A stretch of DNA of 64,000 nt from positions 43,681-107,680 of the forward strand of contig JAEQMT010000022.1 in assembly GCA_016722945.1 (NCBI GenBank), in the 5' to 3' direction. The notes beneath the pieces are model-generated. The model saw only the letters and a list, made by a program, of their open reading frames with translations, did no database searches and was not told where the DNA came from. Shown here piece after piece: positions 17,696 through 26,985 of the stretch. The position numbers were made by a program, and so were the translations under genes. The DNA comes from Desulfofustis sp. PB-SRB1. Lineage in GTDB: Bacteria > Desulfobacterota > Desulfobulbia > Desulfobulbales > Desulfocapsaceae. How positions within the stretch are numbered: the stretch's first letter is position 1; the number at the start of each line of letters is the position of its first letter.

Positions 17696-18724
17696 ATGAA
17701 ACGTCTAGCAAGTTCAGTCGTGGTTGCACTTCTGCTTACGGTTTTTTCCGCCCCCGCCTGGTCGGACAACGGCGATACCCTGAAGGCTATCAAGGAGAGA
17801 GGGTACATGATGGTGGGTGTTAACGGCGATCTGTTCGGCTTCGGCAAGGCCGATCAGAAAGGCGTCTGGCAAGGTCTCGACGTGGACACGGCGCGGGCCG
17901 TGGCGGTTGCCGTGTTCGGTGATCTCAACGATCGGATCCGCTGGGTGCCGCTTACCGCCAAGACCCGTTTTACCGCCCTGCAGTCCAAGGAGATTGATGT
18001 CCTGACCAGAAACGCCACCCAGACTCTGACCCGTGACACTGCTCTGGGGCTTAATTTCGTCCAGGTGAATTATTATGACGGCCAGGGCTTCATGGTGCCC
18101 AAGGCGCTGGGGGTGAGCAGCGCCTCGGAACTGGCCGGCGCCACCGTCTGTGTCTTGCCCGGCACCACCACCGAGCAGAATGCCGCTGATTATTTCCGCT
18201 CCAATGACATGGAATGGAACACGGTTACCATCGAGTCCACCGCCGAGCTTGCCCAGGCCTTTTACGCCGGGCGCTGCGACGTGATGACCTCGGATGCCTC
18301 ACAGCTTGCCGGCCTGCGGGCCAGTGCTCCCAATCCCGGCGACTATATGATCCTGCCGGAGATTATCTCCAAGGAGCCCCTGGCCCCGGCGGTGCGTCAT
18401 GGCGATGACCAATGGATGGATATCGTCAATTTCTCCGTGCTGGCCATGATCAACGCCGAGGAACTTGGTATCACCTCGGAAAATGTTGACGAGATGCTCT
18501 CCTCCAAGAATCCCAAGATCCAGCGTTTCCTTGGTGTTTCACCGGGCAATGGCGAGGCCCTCGGCCTCGATGAGAAGTTTGCCTACAACATCATCAAGCA
18601 GGTGGGCAACTATGGCGAGGTATTTGAGCGCAACGTCGGCGTCAATACGCCCCTTGGCCTGGAGCGTGGCCTCAATGCGTTGTGGACTAATGGCGGGTTG
18701 ATGTATTCGCCGCCGTTCAAATAG
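17696..18724 (+). CDS. aapJ: General L-amino-acid ABC transporter, periplasmic binding protein
   Basis: A 342-residue family-3 solute-binding protein with a signal peptide (KRLASSVVVALLLTVFSAPAWS). The mature protein has the AapJ/BztA pattern: RGYMMVGVNGDLFGFG, VDTARAVAVAVFGD, LTRNATQTLTRDT, YYDGQGFMVPK and CDVMTSDASQLAG. It captures L-amino acids in the periplasm for the AapQMP complex encoded downstream. A strong AAAAAGGAGGAAAC ribosome-binding site precedes the ATG, consistent with high expression. A hairpin follows the gene. Confidence 0.92.
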   Translation: MKRLASSVVVALLLTVFSAPAWSDNGDTLKAIKERGYMMVGVNGDLFGFGKADQKGVWQGLDVDTARAVAVAVFGDLNDRIRWVPLTAKTRFTALQSKEIDVLTRNATQTLTRDTALGLNFVQVNYYDGQGFMVPKALGVSSASELAGATVCVLPGTTTEQNAADYFRSNDMEWNTVTIESTAELAQAFYAGRCDVMTSDASQLAGLRASAPNPGDYMILPEIISKEPLAPAVRHGDDQWMDIVNFSVLAMINAEELGITSENVDEMLSSKNPKIQRFLGVSPGNGEALGLDEKFAYNIIKQVGNYGEVFERNVGVNTPLGLERGLNALWTNGGLMYSPPFK

Positions 18725-18778
18725 CAGTCGTTTCCGGTTCCCGGGCCCATTTCCTGGTCTGTATCGAAAAGAAGTGAC

Positions 18779-18815
18779 GAGCGCACCCCTGCTCTCTCTA
18801 ATCCGGGGTGCGCTC
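18779..18815 (+). promoter_or_regulatory. Intercistronic stem-loop after aapJ
   Basis: A perfect 11-bp stem, GAGCGCACCCC (18779-18789) with its complement (18805-18815), and a 15-base loop, lying in the 114-bp gap between aapJ and aapQ. There is no following T-run, so it looks like a 3'-end mRNA-stabilising hairpin that allows more binding protein than permease, rather than a full terminator. Confidence 0.6.
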
Positions 18816-18838
18816 AGCCCTGAAGGCGTCGCCATCTC

Positions 18839-20017
18839 ATGAACGCCGAACAACTCCATCCCGCCAAGAGTCATTTTTACAACGACGAGCGTTTTCGCGC
18901 CGTCATCTACCAACTTGTCACCGCCCTGCTGGTGGCGGCCCTTGGCTATTACCTGATATCCAATGTTCAGGAAAACATGGCCAAACAATCCATCGCCAGC
19001 GGGTTTGGCTTTGTCGATAAAGAGGCGGCGTTTGAGATCGGTGAATCGCTGATCGACTATTCCGCCGCCGACACCTACGGCAGAGCACTGTTGGTGGGGG
19101 TTATCAATACCCTGAAGGTGTCTGCTATCGGGATGGTGCTGACCACCATTCTGGGCGCCTTTATCGGCGTCTGCATGCTTTCGTCAAACTGGCTTGTTTC
19201 CCGTCTCGGCTTCATGTATGTGGAGCTGTTTCAGAATATTCCGGTGTTGCTCCAACTTTTTTTCTTCTATGCCCTTTTCTATGAGGCGTTTCCCGGTCCG
19301 CGGCAGGCCCTCAACCCGATCCCCGGTCTCTTTATCACCAATCGCGGCATCGATTTCGGGGTGCCGGCCGCCGATCCGGTCTGGGGTATGGTTATCTGGG
19401 TACTTGTCGGCGCCGTTTTGCTTTCCTATGGACTGAAACGCTGGGCCACCTGGCGCCAGCGCACAACCGGTCGCCAGTTCCCGGTATTCTGGGTCTCGAC
19501 GGCGATGCTTCTGTTTCTGCCGCTTGTTGTCTGGCTCGCCGGCGGCGCCCCGACCGAGATGGATGTGCCGGTGCTCAGCGGGTTTAATTTCAAGGGCGGG
19601 CTCAATATCAGCCCGGAGTTTTCCGCCCTGCTTATCGGCCTGGTGCTTTATACCGCTTCCTTTATTGCCCAGATCGTCCGCGCCGGGATTCAGTCCATCA
19701 ACCGCGGCCAGACCGAGGCGGCCATGTCCATCGGGCTCAAGCCGGGGCTTGTCCTGCAGCTGGTTATTTTTCCCCAGGCCCTGCGGGTGATTGTGCCGCC
19801 GTTGACCAGTCAGTTGCTCAATCTCACCAAGAACAGTTCGCTGGCGGTGGCCATCGGCTATCCCGATTTTGTCCAGGTGGCCGGTACCACCATCAATCAG
19901 ACCGGTCAGGCGGTGGAGGGCGTAGCCCTGATGATGATGGTCTATCTGAGTTTCAGTCTCACTACATCGGCCTTTATGAACTGGTATAACCGCCGTATCA
20001 AGATTGTCGAGCGGTAA
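18839..20017 (+). CDS. aapQ: General L-amino-acid ABC transporter permease
   Basis: A 392-residue HisM-type permease with an N-terminal helix (YQLVTALLVAALGYYLI), a long insert characteristic of AapQ/BztB (residues ~150-250), and a C-terminal EAA-like loop (GQTEAAMSIGLKPGLVLQLVIFPQALRVIVPP) that contacts the ATPase. It forms the inner-membrane channel with AapM. It overlaps no gene but ends only seven bases before aapM starts. Confidence 0.92.
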   Translation: MNAEQLHPAKSHFYNDERFRAVIYQLVTALLVAALGYYLISNVQENMAKQSIASGFGFVDKEAAFEIGESLIDYSAADTYGRALLVGVINTLKVSAIGMVLTTILGAFIGVCMLSSNWLVSRLGFMYVELFQNIPVLLQLFFFYALFYEAFPGPRQALNPIPGLFITNRGIDFGVPAADPVWGMVIWVLVGAVLLSYGLKRWATWRQRTTGRQFPVFWVSTAMLLFLPLVVWLAGGAPTEMDVPVLSGFNFKGGLNISPEFSALLIGLVLYTASFIAQIVRAGIQSINRGQTEAAMSIGLKPGLVLQLVIFPQALRVIVPPLTSQLLNLTKNSSLAVAIGYPDFVQVAGTTINQTGQAVEGVALMMMVYLSFSLTTSAFMNWYNRRIKIVER

Positions 20018-20024
20018 CCGGTCG

Positions 20025-21092
20025 ATGAACACTATGGAATCCAGCCGGGAAATCAGGCCCCCCTCCAACAATGTGGGGGTGGTCGGCTGGCTCAAACACA
20101 ATCTTTTTAACGGTGTCTTTAACTCAATCATTACCCTGGTGGTCCTTGCCGTTCTGATCAGGGTCGTCCCGCAGTTTATCCAGTGGGCCTTTATCGATGC
20201 GGTATGGTTCACCTCCGGCAAAGAGTGTCACGAAGCCTCCGGGGCCTGCTGGTCGGTGGTCACCAAGAATATTCGCTTTAACATTTTTGGTTACTATCCC
20301 TACGATCAGCAGTGGCGGCCGCTGCTGGCCATGCTGCTGCTGGTGGGAATGCTGGCCTACAGCCGCGACTGGAAGCGGTGGAACAAAAAGCTCGGCTATG
20401 GCTGGCTGCTTGCCCTGTTTGTCATGGGCGTGCTCATGAAGGGCGGACTGTTTGGACTGGAACCGGTTGAAACCACGAAGTGGAGCGGCCTGCCCCTGAC
20501 CCTGCTGCTGTCGTTTTTTGGTATTGCCGCCTCCTATCCGCTGGGGGTGTTGCTGGCGCTGGGACGCCAGTCAGATATGATTATCATCCGTTCGTTGAGC
20601 GTGGTCTATATCGAGATGATCCGAGGTGTGCCGCTCATTACCCTGCTCTTTATGTCGTCGGTGATGTTTCCGCTTTTTTTGCCGGAAGGGGTGACCATCG
20701 ACAAGGTGCTGCGGGCCCAGGCCGCCATTATTCTGTTTACTGCCGCCTACATTGCCGAGGTGGTGCGCGGCGGCCTGCAGGCAATGGACAAGGGACAGTA
20801 CGAGGCGGCTGAGTCCATGGGGCTCAATTATTACCAGACCATGCGCTTGATTATCCTGCCCCAGGCCCTGAAGATCGTCATTCCGCCCACCGTGGGGATT
20901 CTTATATCAGCCTTCAAGGACACCTCTCTGGTGGTGATTATCGCCCTCTACGACATCCTCAATACCACCAAGTCCATCCTCAACACCCCGGAATGGACCG
21001 GCTTCAGTACCGAAGCCTACATTTTTATCGCCATCGTCTATTACCTCTGCTGCTTTTCAATGTCGCAATACAGCCGCCGCATTGAAAAGTAA
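20025..21092 (+). CDS. aapM: General L-amino-acid ABC transporter permease
   Basis: A 355-residue partner permease. It has an N-terminal cytoplasmic stretch, multiple hydrophobic segments and the EAA loop GQYEAAESMGLNYYQTMRLIILPQALKIVIPP near residue 270. The ATG at 20025 is preferred; an in-frame TTG at 20004 lies inside aapQ. It follows aapQ closely and precedes aapP by 45 bases, completing the transmembrane part of the transporter. Confidence 0.92.
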   Translation: MNTMESSREIRPPSNNVGVVGWLKHNLFNGVFNSIITLVVLAVLIRVVPQFIQWAFIDAVWFTSGKECHEASGACWSVVTKNIRFNIFGYYPYDQQWRPLLAMLLLVGMLAYSRDWKRWNKKLGYGWLLALFVMGVLMKGGLFGLEPVETTKWSGLPLTLLLSFFGIAASYPLGVLLALGRQSDMIIIRSLSVVYIEMIRGVPLITLLFMSSVMFPLFLPEGVTIDKVLRAQAAIILFTAAYIAEVVRGGLQAMDKGQYEAAESMGLNYYQTMRLIILPQALKIVIPPTVGILISAFKDTSLVVIIALYDILNTTKSILNTPEWTGFSTEAYIFIAIVYYLCCFSMSQYSRRIEK

Positions 21093-21137
21093 CTGGAGTA
21101 CAAGAATACCGATTAAAACGTATAACCGCGAGAGATC

Positions 21138-21908
21138 ATGGAAGAGTATCAGAGAAGTGGAACTGCTGCCGCTGGGCAGCAGCCGATTATTGAAATCATT
21201 GAGATGCATAAGTGGTTTGATGATTTCCATGTCCTCAAGGATATCAACCTGCAGGTTCATCCGCAGGAAAAAATTGTTATCTGCGGGCCGTCCGGTTCGG
21301 GTAAATCAACCCTGATCCGCTGCATCAATAGGCTTGAAGAGCATCAGCGTGGCTCCATCATCGTCAACGGCACTGAGTTGACCCGTGATCTGAAGAATAT
21401 CGAAAAGGTGCGGACGGAAGTCGGCATGGTGTTTCAGCATTTTAACCTCTTTCCCCATCTGACCATCCTCGACAACCTCACTCTGGGCCCCATCTGGGTG
21501 CGCAAAATGCCCAAAAAAGAGGCTGAAGAACTGGCCATGCACTATCTGGAGATCGTCCACATACCGGAGCAGGCCGGCAAATATCCGGGGCAGATCTCCG
21601 GCGGCCAGCAGCAGCGCGTTGCCATTGCCCGCAGTCTGTGCATGAAACCAAAGATCATGCTCTTTGATGAGCCGACATCGGCCCTTGATCCGGAGATGAT
21701 TAAGGAGGTGCTCGACGTCATGGTGGATCTGGCCCATCAGGGTATGACCATGCTGGTGGTTACCCATGAGATGGGGTTTGCCAAAACGGTGGCGGATCGC
21801 GTGATTTTTATGGATTTTGGTGAAATCGTCGAGGAAAATGAACCCAATGAGTTTTTCGACAATCCCCGCCATGATCGCACCAAATTGTTCTTGAGTCAAA
21901 TCCTCTAG
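21138..21908 (+). CDS. aapP: General L-amino-acid ABC transporter ATPase
   Basis: A 256-residue ABC ATPase: Walker [10 protein letters not shown] near residues 51-59, a Q-loop in [12 protein letters not shown], signature [15 protein letters not shown], Walker [15 protein letters not shown] and an H-switch in VVTHEMGFA. It energises AapJQM uptake. It is last in the aapJQMP operon, and its stop is TAG. Confidence 0.93.
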   Translation: MEEYQRSGTAAAGQQPIIEIIEMHKWFDDFHVLKDINLQVHPQEKIVICGPSGSGKSTLIRCINRLEEHQRGSIIVNGTELTRDLKNIEKVRTEVGMVFQHFNLFPHLTILDNLTLGPIWVRKMPKKEAEELAMHYLEIVHIPEQAGKYPGQISGGQQQRVAIARSLCMKPKIMLFDEPTSALDPEMIKEVLDVMVDLAHQGMTMLVVTHEMGFAKTVADRVIFMDFGEIVEENEPNEFFDNPRHDRTKLFLSQIL

Positions 21909-22055
21909 ATTGCTGAAGATATTGTGTTTTTTTGAGGGATTTGTGCCATAATCAATGGACATCTCTTAGTCTATATTCAGTCTTTCATGCCGCCTCTTTA
22001 ATCCTTATTGTCCGCGCCGCGCTGAACGCGGGTTCTCATATTATCTGGCTCTAAC

Positions 22056-22655
22056 ATGAATCTTGCACTGTTTGATTTCGACGGAACGATAAGCAATCGT
22101 GACAGTTTTGTGCTCTTTTCGCGCTATCTCAACCCGCAAAAATTTATGCTTGCAACCATTGCCTTGAGCCCTCGCATTGGTGGGTATCTGTGCGGCTGGT
22201 ATGCCAACTACCGCCTCAAGGAGGATTTCCTGGGCCGGCTTTATGGTGGCAGAACCCGCGCCGAGGTAGATCAGAAAGCGTCTGCCTTTTGTAAAGATGT
22301 ACTTCCCACGATTGTTCGGGGGCCGGCTCTGGCCCGGATTCGGGCCCACCAGGAAGAGGGTGATACCGTGGTGGTGGTATCGGCAACGCCTCGTCTGGTG
22401 CTGGAGCCGTGGTGCCGCACCATGGGGCTTGATATCATCGCCACCGAACTGGAGGTTGATGAACAGCTGCGACTTACCGGCAAGATCCACGGCCTCAACT
22501 GCTGGGGAGAGGAGAAAGTCGTCCGTATTTCCGCCCGATTCGATCTGAAATCCTATGACCAGATTTCCGCCTACGGTGACTCCAAAGGCGACCTGCCCAT
22601 GCTCAGACTGGCCGGTTCCGGCCGCTCTCACTTCAAGCCGTTCAGGCAACAGTGA
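22056..22655 (+). CDS. HAD-family (subclass IB) phosphatase
   Basis: A 199-residue haloacid-dehalogenase-like hydrolase with the nucleophile motif LFDFDGTISNRDS (residues 5-16), motif II VVVVSATPRLVLEPW and motif III/IV AYGDSKGDLPML. This resembles PSP-like HAD-IB phosphatases (SerB/PgpC relatives). The substrate is unknown. Its stop overlaps the next gene's ATG by one base (TGATG), linking it to a membrane acyltransferase and perhaps to an envelope lipid or glycan modification. Confidence 0.8.
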   Translation: MNLALFDFDGTISNRDSFVLFSRYLNPQKFMLATIALSPRIGGYLCGWYANYRLKEDFLGRLYGGRTRAEVDQKASAFCKDVLPTIVRGPALARIRAHQEEGDTVVVVSATPRLVLEPWCRTMGLDIIATELEVDEQLRLTGKIHGLNCWGEEKVVRISARFDLKSYDQISAYGDSKGDLPMLRLAGSGRSHFKPFRQQ

Positions 22656-23770
22656 TGCAGACTGTTTTAGAAGATATCACCCACAGTGCAAAAACTTCAA
22701 TAGGCGGCGGTCGAGATGGATTTGTTGACTGGTTCAAAGGGCTTATAATTCTGTGGGTTGTTCATATTCATACGGTTTTCTGGTCAGGTTACGCATATTT
22801 ACCTGAACTGGCACGGCAGGTTACTTTGCTTATTGACATCCCTGTATTTTTCTTCATTTCCGGCTATCTCTCCCGGCCGCGGCCATTTTTCTCGGCTCTG
22901 TATAAGATGGTGAAACAATTTGCCCGTCTCTACGCCACCTACCTGATTATCAGCTTTCTCCTGCTTGGAGGTCTCATTCTCACTAAAACCTTGTCGGGAG
23001 GAGGCGTCGATAACGTCGCGGAGGCGGTGACTTCAATGCTTGACGTGGCGCCGGAAGGTGCACTGTGGGAGATTATCAGGGTGTATGGCGGAAGTCTCTG
23101 GTTTTTACGGGTATATCTGTCAATGCTTGTGGTGGTGCCTTTATTTCTGGGCATTCGTTCGATGTTCAACATACGGTATCAGCTGCTGATTTTTATCCTG
23201 CTTTTCGCGACCCTGTTGTCACGAGGGTATGCTGATCAGGATTTTTTGTTCAGCAGTTATGCGTTTGTTTCGTTTTATCTCTTTTTCTTCCTACTGGGTG
23301 CTATTTTTAGAAGTGCGGAGGATAATGTACAAGGCGACATGATCGTGTTGTCCTTCATTGTTTCGGTGGCTTTGTGTGTGATGATTTTCTCCTTTGACCA
23401 GCAGCACCTCCCTCTCCAGAAATACAAGTTTCCGCCCACGATCCGGTACCTTGTCTACAGTCTGCCCCTGGTGCATTTGTTCGTCATATTGAAGCGGTAT
23501 CTGCCGGCTATTGTGTACAACGGCACCGGGAAGACGGCGCGGTTGTTTCGCTGGTGCGGCAGACAGGTATTTATCATTTTCCTTATGCAGGGGGTTGCCT
23601 GCTCAATTCCCTATTTTTTCATGCATCATCTAATACCGGCAGTAAACCCAGTCTTTCTCTATTTACTTCTTCTCATCTTTAACTTGATTTTGACGCTTAT
23701 GCTTGCCTATGGATATCTTTTTATTAAAGAACGTATATCTACTACGGTAAGAAAAACGTTCAAACTATAA
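22655..23770 (+). CDS. Acyltransferase-3 family membrane protein
   Basis: A protein of about 371 residues with ~10 hydrophobic helices. The start FVDWFKGLIILWVVHIHTVFW followed by PVFFFISGYL matches the acyltransferase-3/fucose 4-O-acetylase-like family, which transfers acyl groups to surface sugars. The ATG at 22655 overlaps the HAD gene stop. A GTG at 22652 is one codon longer. Base composition is slightly more AT-rich than the neighbours. The acceptor is unknown. Confidence 0.75.
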   Translation: MQTVLEDITHSAKTSIGGGRDGFVDWFKGLIILWVVHIHTVFWSGYAYLPELARQVTLLIDIPVFFFISGYLSRPRPFFSALYKMVKQFARLYATYLIISFLLLGGLILTKTLSGGGVDNVAEAVTSMLDVAPEGALWEIIRVYGGSLWFLRVYLSMLVVVPLFLGIRSMFNIRYQLLIFILLFATLLSRGYADQDFLFSSYAFVSFYLFFFLLGAIFRSAEDNVQGDMIVLSFIVSVALCVMIFSFDQQHLPLQKYKFPPTIRYLVYSLPLVHLFVILKRYLPAIVYNGTGKTARLFRWCGRQVFIIFLMQGVACSIPYFFMHHLIPAVNPVFLYLLLLIFNLILTLMLAYGYLFIKERISTTVRKTFKL

Positions 23771-23827
23771 GAGAACCTCGCAAAATGGCCTTTTCGTATC
23801 TCATTTCACGCCCTCTGATTCGGTAAG

Positions 23828-24604
23828 TTATTTGCTATCCCTGACAATTCGTTCAGCCCCGCAAAACACATTGAGCCGCTCTGGTTTGGCATACGCCACC
23901 AGGGTGAGACCAGCTCTTGCGGCAATGGCAATACCCAGACTGGAAGGTGCGGTACGTGAGATCAGGATGGGAATGCGCATGCGGGCGCATTTCAGCACCA
24001 TATCAGAGGTCAGCCTGCCGGTGGTAAATACCGCCGCCCGAGCCGGGGCGCGGCCAAGCAGAATGGCGCCAAGCATCTTGTCCACCGCATTGTGACGTCC
24101 GACATCTTCAAAGAAAACCTGTAGTTCCCCATCCGCCCACAAGCCACAGCCGTGTACGCAGTGGGTACGGTGCCCCAGGGGTGAGGCATGCAGCGCCTGG
24201 CGGATGAATGGTTTTATTTCGGCAAACGATATCGAATAGTCTAGAGGCGGGGTCAGGGTGCCCTCCAGCATATCCCGCGGGATTGCCCCGGTACCGCCGC
24301 ATCCCGAGGTGATGATCACGTCCCGTGCCTTTATTTCCGCTACATCGGCAAACACCGAAATGCGGCCGTCGTCGCAGACCCAGACCTCCACCAATTCTTC
24401 GGGACTGCTGAGGTATCCCCGGCCAAAGAGAAATCCCGCCCCGAACTCTTCAAGATCAACCGGCAACACCATGGACGAGCCGATTTCCTCCTCGTTGAGC
24501 ATTACCGTGAACGGAGTTTCGATAGCAACCTGCTCATCAACTTCGCGTACATCATCGGGGGTGATGATGGTGGAGCGATAGAGCATGGAAACCGGCGTGG
24601 TCAT
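23828..24604 (-). CDS. fdhD: Formate dehydrogenase accessory sulfurtransferase FdhD
   Basis: A 258-residue protein with FdhD motifs: EEFGAGFLFGRGYL, the TSGCGGTG loop holding the sulfur-carrying cysteine, FFEDVGRHNAVDKMLG, and FTTGRLTSDMVLKCARMRIPILISRTAPS. It sulfurates the molybdenum/tungsten cofactor of formate dehydrogenases. The loop has one cysteine where E. coli FdhD has a CxxC pair; further cysteines occur in THCVHGCGLW. No formate dehydrogenase is in the window. It lies 21 bases downstream of pdxA2 on the same strand. Confidence 0.93.
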   Translation of the reverse strand: MTTPVSMLYRSTIITPDDVREVDEQVAIETPFTVMLNEEEIGSSMVLPVDLEEFGAGFLFGRGYLSSPEELVEVWVCDDGRISVFADVAEIKARDVIITSGCGGTGAIPRDMLEGTLTPPLDYSISFAEIKPFIRQALHASPLGHRTHCVHGCGLWADGELQVFFEDVGRHNAVDKMLGAILLGRAPARAAVFTTGRLTSDMVLKCARMRIPILISRTAPSSLGIAIAARAGLTLVAYAKPERLNVFCGAERIVRDSK

Positions 24605-24625
24605 GGCAGCCAGGGGTGGATGGGG

Positions 24626-25669
24626 TTAGCGGCGGCCGGCGGCTAATTGCGCGCCGAGCTTGATCGCCTCCAGCATCGATTGCGGATTGGCACGTCCCTC
24701 TCCGGCCTTTCCGAAGGCGGTGCCATGATCCACCGATGTGCGGATGATCGGCAGACCCAGGGTAACGTTGACGCCAGCCATCTGATCCCAGCTGCCGGTG
24801 GCGTGGTTGTAGTTGAAGCCAACCAGTTTGGCCGGGATATGGCCCTGATCGTGATACATCACCACCACCGCATCATAGAAGCCGCCGCGCATCTTCGAGA
24901 ACACAGTATCGGCCGGGATCGGGCCATCGGCATCTATCCCTTCTTTTTTAGCGGCTTGTACCGCCGGTGCGATTTCGAGTTCATCTTCATCGCCAAACAG
25001 CCTGCCCTCGCCGCAATGGGGATTGAGGCCCGCCACCGCTATATGAGGCCGGGCAATGCCCAGTTGGCGCAGGGTATCGTGGGTGAGCTTGATTACCGCC
25101 AGAACACGGGCGCTGGTGACCCGGTCGCAGGCCTCGCGCAGCGACACATGGGTGGAGACATGGGTCACTCGGAACGGCCCATCGGCGAGCATCATGGTGT
25201 AGTCCCTGGTGCCGGTTTTCTCCCCGTAAATCTCGGTGTGACCGGCGTAATTGAGACCGGCTGCATTGATTGCGGCCTTGTTGATCGGTCCGGTTACGGT
25301 GCCGTCGATGGTACCTGCCATGGCCAGCTCGATGGCGCGCTCGATATAGGTGAATGATGCCAGACCCTGAGCGGCACTCACCGTTTTCAGCTGTAACTCG
25401 GAGAGGCGCAGCATGCCCAGGCTGAGCACGTCGATGGCGCCGTGCCGGTAAGGCGCGGTTTCTATGTTGTCCACCGGGGCAATGTCAAGAGAAAGGCCGG
25501 AAAAGGAAACGGCATCGGCCATGATGTCCGTTTCACCAATGACCAGCGGCCGGCACAGATCATAGATCTCGGGGGAGTCTAGAGCCTTGGCGCAGATTTC
25601 CGGGCCGATGCCGCCGGGATCGCCCATGGTGATGCCCAGCAAGGGGCGATACGCATTTTCTTGAGACAT
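24626..25669 (-). CDS. pdxA2: PdxA2-type (4-phospho-threonate/4-hydroxythreonine phosphate) dehydrogenase
   Basis: A 347-residue PdxA-family dehydrogenase: ITMGDPGGIGPEICAKAL at the N-terminus and metal-binding histidines in NYAGHTEIYGE, HVSTHVSLRE and MYHDQGHIPAKL. In vitamin B6 synthesis PdxA oxidises 4-phosphohydroxythreonine. The PdxA2 subgroup oxidatively decarboxylates 4-phospho-D-threonate or erythronate to DHAP. The adjacent DUF1537 kinase and TRAP transporter strongly favour the catabolic PdxA2 role here. Confidence 0.85.
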   Translation of the reverse strand: MSQENAYRPLLGITMGDPGGIGPEICAKALDSPEIYDLCRPLVIGETDIMADAVSFSGLSLDIAPVDNIETAPYRHGAIDVLSLGMLRLSELQLKTVSAAQGLASFTYIERAIELAMAGTIDGTVTGPINKAAINAAGLNYAGHTEIYGEKTGTRDYTMMLADGPFRVTHVSTHVSLREACDRVTSARVLAVIKLTHDTLRQLGIARPHIAVAGLNPHCGEGRLFGDEDELEIAPAVQAAKKEGIDADGPIPADTVFSKMRGGFYDAVVVMYHDQGHIPAKLVGFNYNHATGSWDQMAGVNVTLGLPIIRTSVDHGTAFGKAGEGRANPQSMLEAIKLGAQLAAGRR

Positions 25670-25725
25670 GATGGTACCCTGGTTTTGTGTTTAGTTGGCG
25701 AGCTTCTCCTCTTTGAAGCACCCAG

Positions 25726-26979
25726 TCAGCAATATTTTGAAACTATTCTTTGCAGCGTGTCAACCGTGCCGAAGGCACCCGCCTTGGTGAAAACCGGCAA
25801 TCCATGATGGGCGCCGCCGACCAGCGCGGCGCTGATCACCCCCGGTTCCACCTCCTCATACACCATAAGCGCTTGTGCGCCCAGCGCTGTTCGCACCGCA
25901 TCGGCGGTATCGCCGCCGGAGAGCAGTAACCCCTCCGGGTGAACCCGCCTTGCCACAGCGGCAGCAAACTCAGCAAACGTTCTGATAAGGCGACTGGTGA
26001 CGGTGAGAGTGGGGGGCCGTGAAGCAGGATCGGTGCGGATAATCAGGCCCGGCGGCTGCCACTGGTCGGCGGCACGATCAAGCATCTCGGTCGCTGCCGG
26101 CAAACCGCTTTCATTCAGGTGAGCAAGGCTGATCCTTAGTTCGGCAAAATTATAGGCGCCGCGGAGGGCGGTAAGCTGTTTGTTGATGACTCCAGACAGT
26201 GAACCGCAGACCATCAGCCAGGATGAAATTCGCGGATGGGGCGGGGCGATTATTTTTTGCCCTTTTGTGCGGGTGCCGGCAATTGCCGCCGCCAGCCCGG
26301 CCGAGCCCACCGCAATGATCGACTGAAATTTCATGAGCAGTCCGGCGATTGATTCCAGATGGTGGTTTTCCGTGGCATCAAATACCAGGTGGCGAAAGCC
26401 TTGCGCCAACAGCTCTTGAACACGTGTGGTAAGCACATGGCCAGCTTGTTCTACCTCCGCCAGATCGATATGCGCCACCGTTTGGCTGGATTGGGAAGCA
26501 AGCAGACGGCTCACTCGTGACTCGGTTACCGGACTGACCGGGTCGCGGCCCATCTCGGTGTGAGCCACCGGGATGTTATTGATATACTGTACATCGTGGA
26601 CGGTGGTACGTCCCTGGGTGGGCAAGGCAGGTGCGACGAAGCAGGCCCGGGCGGAGCTTTTCTCAAGCAGGATATCGAGTTCGGCGCCGAGATTGCCGCG
26701 CAAACAAGAATCTATCTTCTTATATAAATTATCCGGGCTCAACGGTGCCAGGCGCTGATAGGCGGCGGCCACCCGTGTGGCCGCCCGGTGGGGTTGATCT
26801 GCTCGACTTGCGGTGGAGATGGCAATTGCCGCGGGGGCTGTGTCAACCGTTTGGTGTACTGAGTCTACGCTGGTAACCAGAACCGGGCCGACCAGGGGGC
26901 AGAACTGCACCCCGGTGTCGGCGGCGCCGGTCATATCGTCGGCGATAACCGCAATACGGGTGAGCTGTCGAGGCTGCAA
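25726..26979 (-). CDS. Four-carbon acid sugar kinase family protein (DUF1537)
   Basis: A 417-residue protein of the DUF1537 kinase family: N-terminal IAVIADDMTGAADTGVQF with the substrate-binding DDxTGA motif, and a C-terminal nucleotide-binding part with LLLSGGDTADAVRTALG. Characterised members phosphorylate D-threonate, D-erythronate or L-threonate at O4, giving the substrate for PdxA2 dehydrogenases. The exact sugar acid cannot be told from sequence. It lies between pdxA2 (56 bp) and a LarA-family gene (6 bp), so it is almost certainly in one operon. Confidence 0.85.
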   Translation of the reverse strand: MQPRQLTRIAVIADDMTGAADTGVQFCPLVGPVLVTSVDSVHQTVDTAPAAIAISTASRADQPHRAATRVAAAYQRLAPLSPDNLYKKIDSCLRGNLGAELDILLEKSSARACFVAPALPTQGRTTVHDVQYINNIPVAHTEMGRDPVSPVTESRVSRLLASQSSQTVAHIDLAEVEQAGHVLTTRVQELLAQGFRHLVFDATENHHLESIAGLLMKFQSIIAVGSAGLAAAIAGTRTKGQKIIAPPHPRISSWLMVCGSLSGVINKQLTALRGAYNFAELRISLAHLNESGLPAATEMLDRAADQWQPPGLIIRTDPASRPPTLTVTSRLIRTFAEFAAAVARRVHPEGLLLSGGDTADAVRTALGAQALMVYEEVEPGVISAALVGGAHHGLPVFTKAGAFGTVDTLQRIVSKYC

Positions 26980-26985
26980 AATGTA

